Assembly (NCBI GenBank): GCA_947650155.1
Contig: CANSUS010000001.1
Span: forward strand, 1 to 64,000
Source: an uncultured Lachnospiraceae bacterium
GTDB taxonomy: Bacteria > Bacillota > Clostridia > Lachnospirales > Lachnospiraceae
DNA length: 64,000 nt
Direction of reading: 5' to 3'
Part shown: piece by piece, positions 63,024 to 64,000 of the stretch
How positions within the stretch are numbered: the stretch's first letter is position 1
Layout of the letters: the number at the start of each line of letters is the position of its first letter
Made by a program: the position numbers and the translations under genes
The notes under the pieces: generated by a model
What the model saw: only the letters and a program-made list of their open reading frames with translations
What the model was told of the DNA's origin: nothing
The model's database searches: none

Positions 63024-64000
63024 TTATTGTTCTTTATCAGGAAGCTTTTTTAATGCTTTTTTCTTAAATTCTGCAAGTTCTTTTGCAGCCTGCGGAATCG
63101 CAATATTAGTGCCTGCGCCTGCAATACATCCTCCGGGACATGCCATTCCTTCAATCAGACAGCCGTTTTTCTTTCCCGCCTTTGCCAGCATCAGTATTTT
63201 TTTGCATTCAGAAAGACTTTCAGCATGTTCGATATGCACATCCACATCAGGATAATATTCCTGAATGCATTCTTCAATAGCACTGGCGACACCGCCTGCA
63301 ACACCGTATCCTCTTCCCGCACTGGTTGCGTCTTCCATCACTTCATCCGTATCAATGCCTGAAAGTTCAATTCCTTTTGCTTCAAACATTCCTGCAAGTT
63401 CTTCAAAGGTAATCACAAAATCAACATCGGAACGTACGGTTCTTCTGGAAGCTTCCAGTTTTTTAGACGCACAGGGTCCTATGAATACTACTCCGGCGTC
63501 CGGGTGTTCTTCTTTAATTATCCGGGCTGTCGCAACCATCGGCGTCAGTTCATTGGATATTTTATCCATCGTTTCAGGAAAAAACTTCTTAGCAAGCACA
63601 GACCACGATGGACAACAGGAAGTAAGACTGAACGGCTGTTTTTTACTGGCCACCTGTTCCACATAATGCTTTGCTTCTGCCATAGCGCCCATATCTGCAC
63701 CAATTGCTGTTTCATATACTTCTGCAAATCCAAGTTCTTTTAATGCTGCCTTAAATATTGCAGGGGTAACCTGCGGTCCAAATTGTCCTACAAAAGCAGG
63801 TGCAACCTGTGCAATGATTTTCTTTCCCGACTGCAATGCCCGGATCAATTGAAAAATCTGGGATTTATCGGCAATCGCACCAAACGGACAGCTTACCATG
63901 CACATACCGCAGGAAACGCATACGTCATTATCAATAACAGCTCTGTTTAATCGGTCATTCTTAATGGCGCCCACGCCGCAGGCGGCAGCACAGGGACGTA
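63024..64000 (-). CDS. [FeFe] hydrogenase-type protein, 5' end outside the window
   Basis: The visible part reads open past the window edge; GTG at 63974 is an internal valine, not a start. It contains ferredoxin-like cysteines (RPCAAACGVGAIKN; CVSCGMCMVSCPFGAI), then the H-cluster motifs: L1 LTSCCPSW, L2 IGPCASKKLEA, and L3 EGMACPGGCIAGAGT. L2 begins GPC rather than MPC as in the classic A-type enzymes. It may be a ferredoxin-linked or a sensory hydrogenase (groups B or C). It fits fermentative electron disposal. Confidence 0.88.
   Translation of the reverse strand, partial: RPCAAACGVGAIKNDRLNRAVIDNDVCVSCGMCMVSCPFGAIADKSQIFQLIRALQSGKKIIAQVAPAFVGQFGPQVTPAIFKAALKELGFAEVYETAIGADMGAMAEAKHYVEQVASKKQPFSLTSCCPSWSVLAKKFFPETMDKISNELTPMVATARIIKEEHPDAGVVFIGPCASKKLEASRRTVRSDVDFVITFEELAGMFEAKGIELSGIDTDEVMEDATSAGRGYGVAGGVASAIEECIQEYYPDVDVHIEHAESLSECKKILMLAKAGKKNGCLIEGMACPGGCIAGAGTNIAIPQAAKELAEFKKKALKKLPDKEQ

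Noticed and set aside
63024-63974. Hydrogenase protein starting at GTG 63974
   Set aside because: The frame continues to the window edge through a cysteine motif (RPCAAACG), so the GTG is internal and the gene is incomplete.

Overview
The window looks like chromosomal core sequence of a low-to-medium-GC anaerobic Clostridia, most likely a gut Lachnospiraceae (inference). The evidence is the oxygen-sensitive machinery (an indolepyruvate:ferredoxin oxidoreductase and an [FeFe] hydrogenase-type protein), Gram-positive envelope genes (BceRSAB-type module, VanY-like carboxypeptidase, YkuD L,D-transpeptidase), strong AGGAGG-type ribosome binding sites, and a GGGtGRT-family protein beside a NifU-like scaffold. 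Most genes lie on the minus strand. I see no phage, transposon, rRNA or CRISPR array.

Left part (1-11.6 kb): a GGGtGRT/Fe-S scaffold pair, a PAS-GGDEF diguanylate cyclase with an unusual Cys-containing C-terminal PAS-like domain, a left-handed beta-helix nucleotidyltransferase-like protein, topoisomerase III, a degenerate-GGDEF/EAL phosphodiesterase, and an argH-asd pair with a 4-bp overlap. Next (11.7-13.4 kb) is a plus-strand ABC ATPase/permease pair with no binding protein beside it.

13.4-21.3 kb is the metabolic highlight: a tight seven-gene operon (thioesterase, acyl-CoA ligase, sodium:solute symporter, iorA, iorB, paaK, ACT protein). It has one strong promoter with a palindromic operator-like element in its spacer. 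Together the genes suggest uptake and oxidative decarboxylation of aromatic (or other) 2-oxo acids, with CoA-thioester recycling that could yield ATP. Two serine hydrolases follow. A Bce-type antimicrobial-peptide module (23.4-28.1 kb) carries a BceR-like box across the kinase stop codon and a previously unlisted 32-residue membrane peptide at its end. A two-subunit ThrE-type exporter, an SGNH esterase and tRNA-Thr(CGU) come next.

31.9-46 kb holds an MscS channel, glgB with a lysine-rich tail, a DUF1015 (SerK-like) protein, serC-serA, an L,D-transpeptidase, and leuB-ilvD-ilvB. 46-56 kb holds yajC-tgt, a VanY-like peptidase, aroC, a beta-propeller lactonase, and a divergent XRE-cupin/potABCD polyamine operon. 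The right end (56-64 kb) holds a Cys/Asp/Arg-rich repeat protein, a DUF5662 protein, a GH13 isoamylase-like protein that appears to have lost all its catalytic carboxylates, a promoter with a long structured leader ahead of a DUF1292 gene, a UvrD-like helicase, gltX, and a hydrogenase gene cut by the window edge.

Start codons were chosen from visible ribosome binding sites and promoters. Functions rest on motif recognition, not on database searches.
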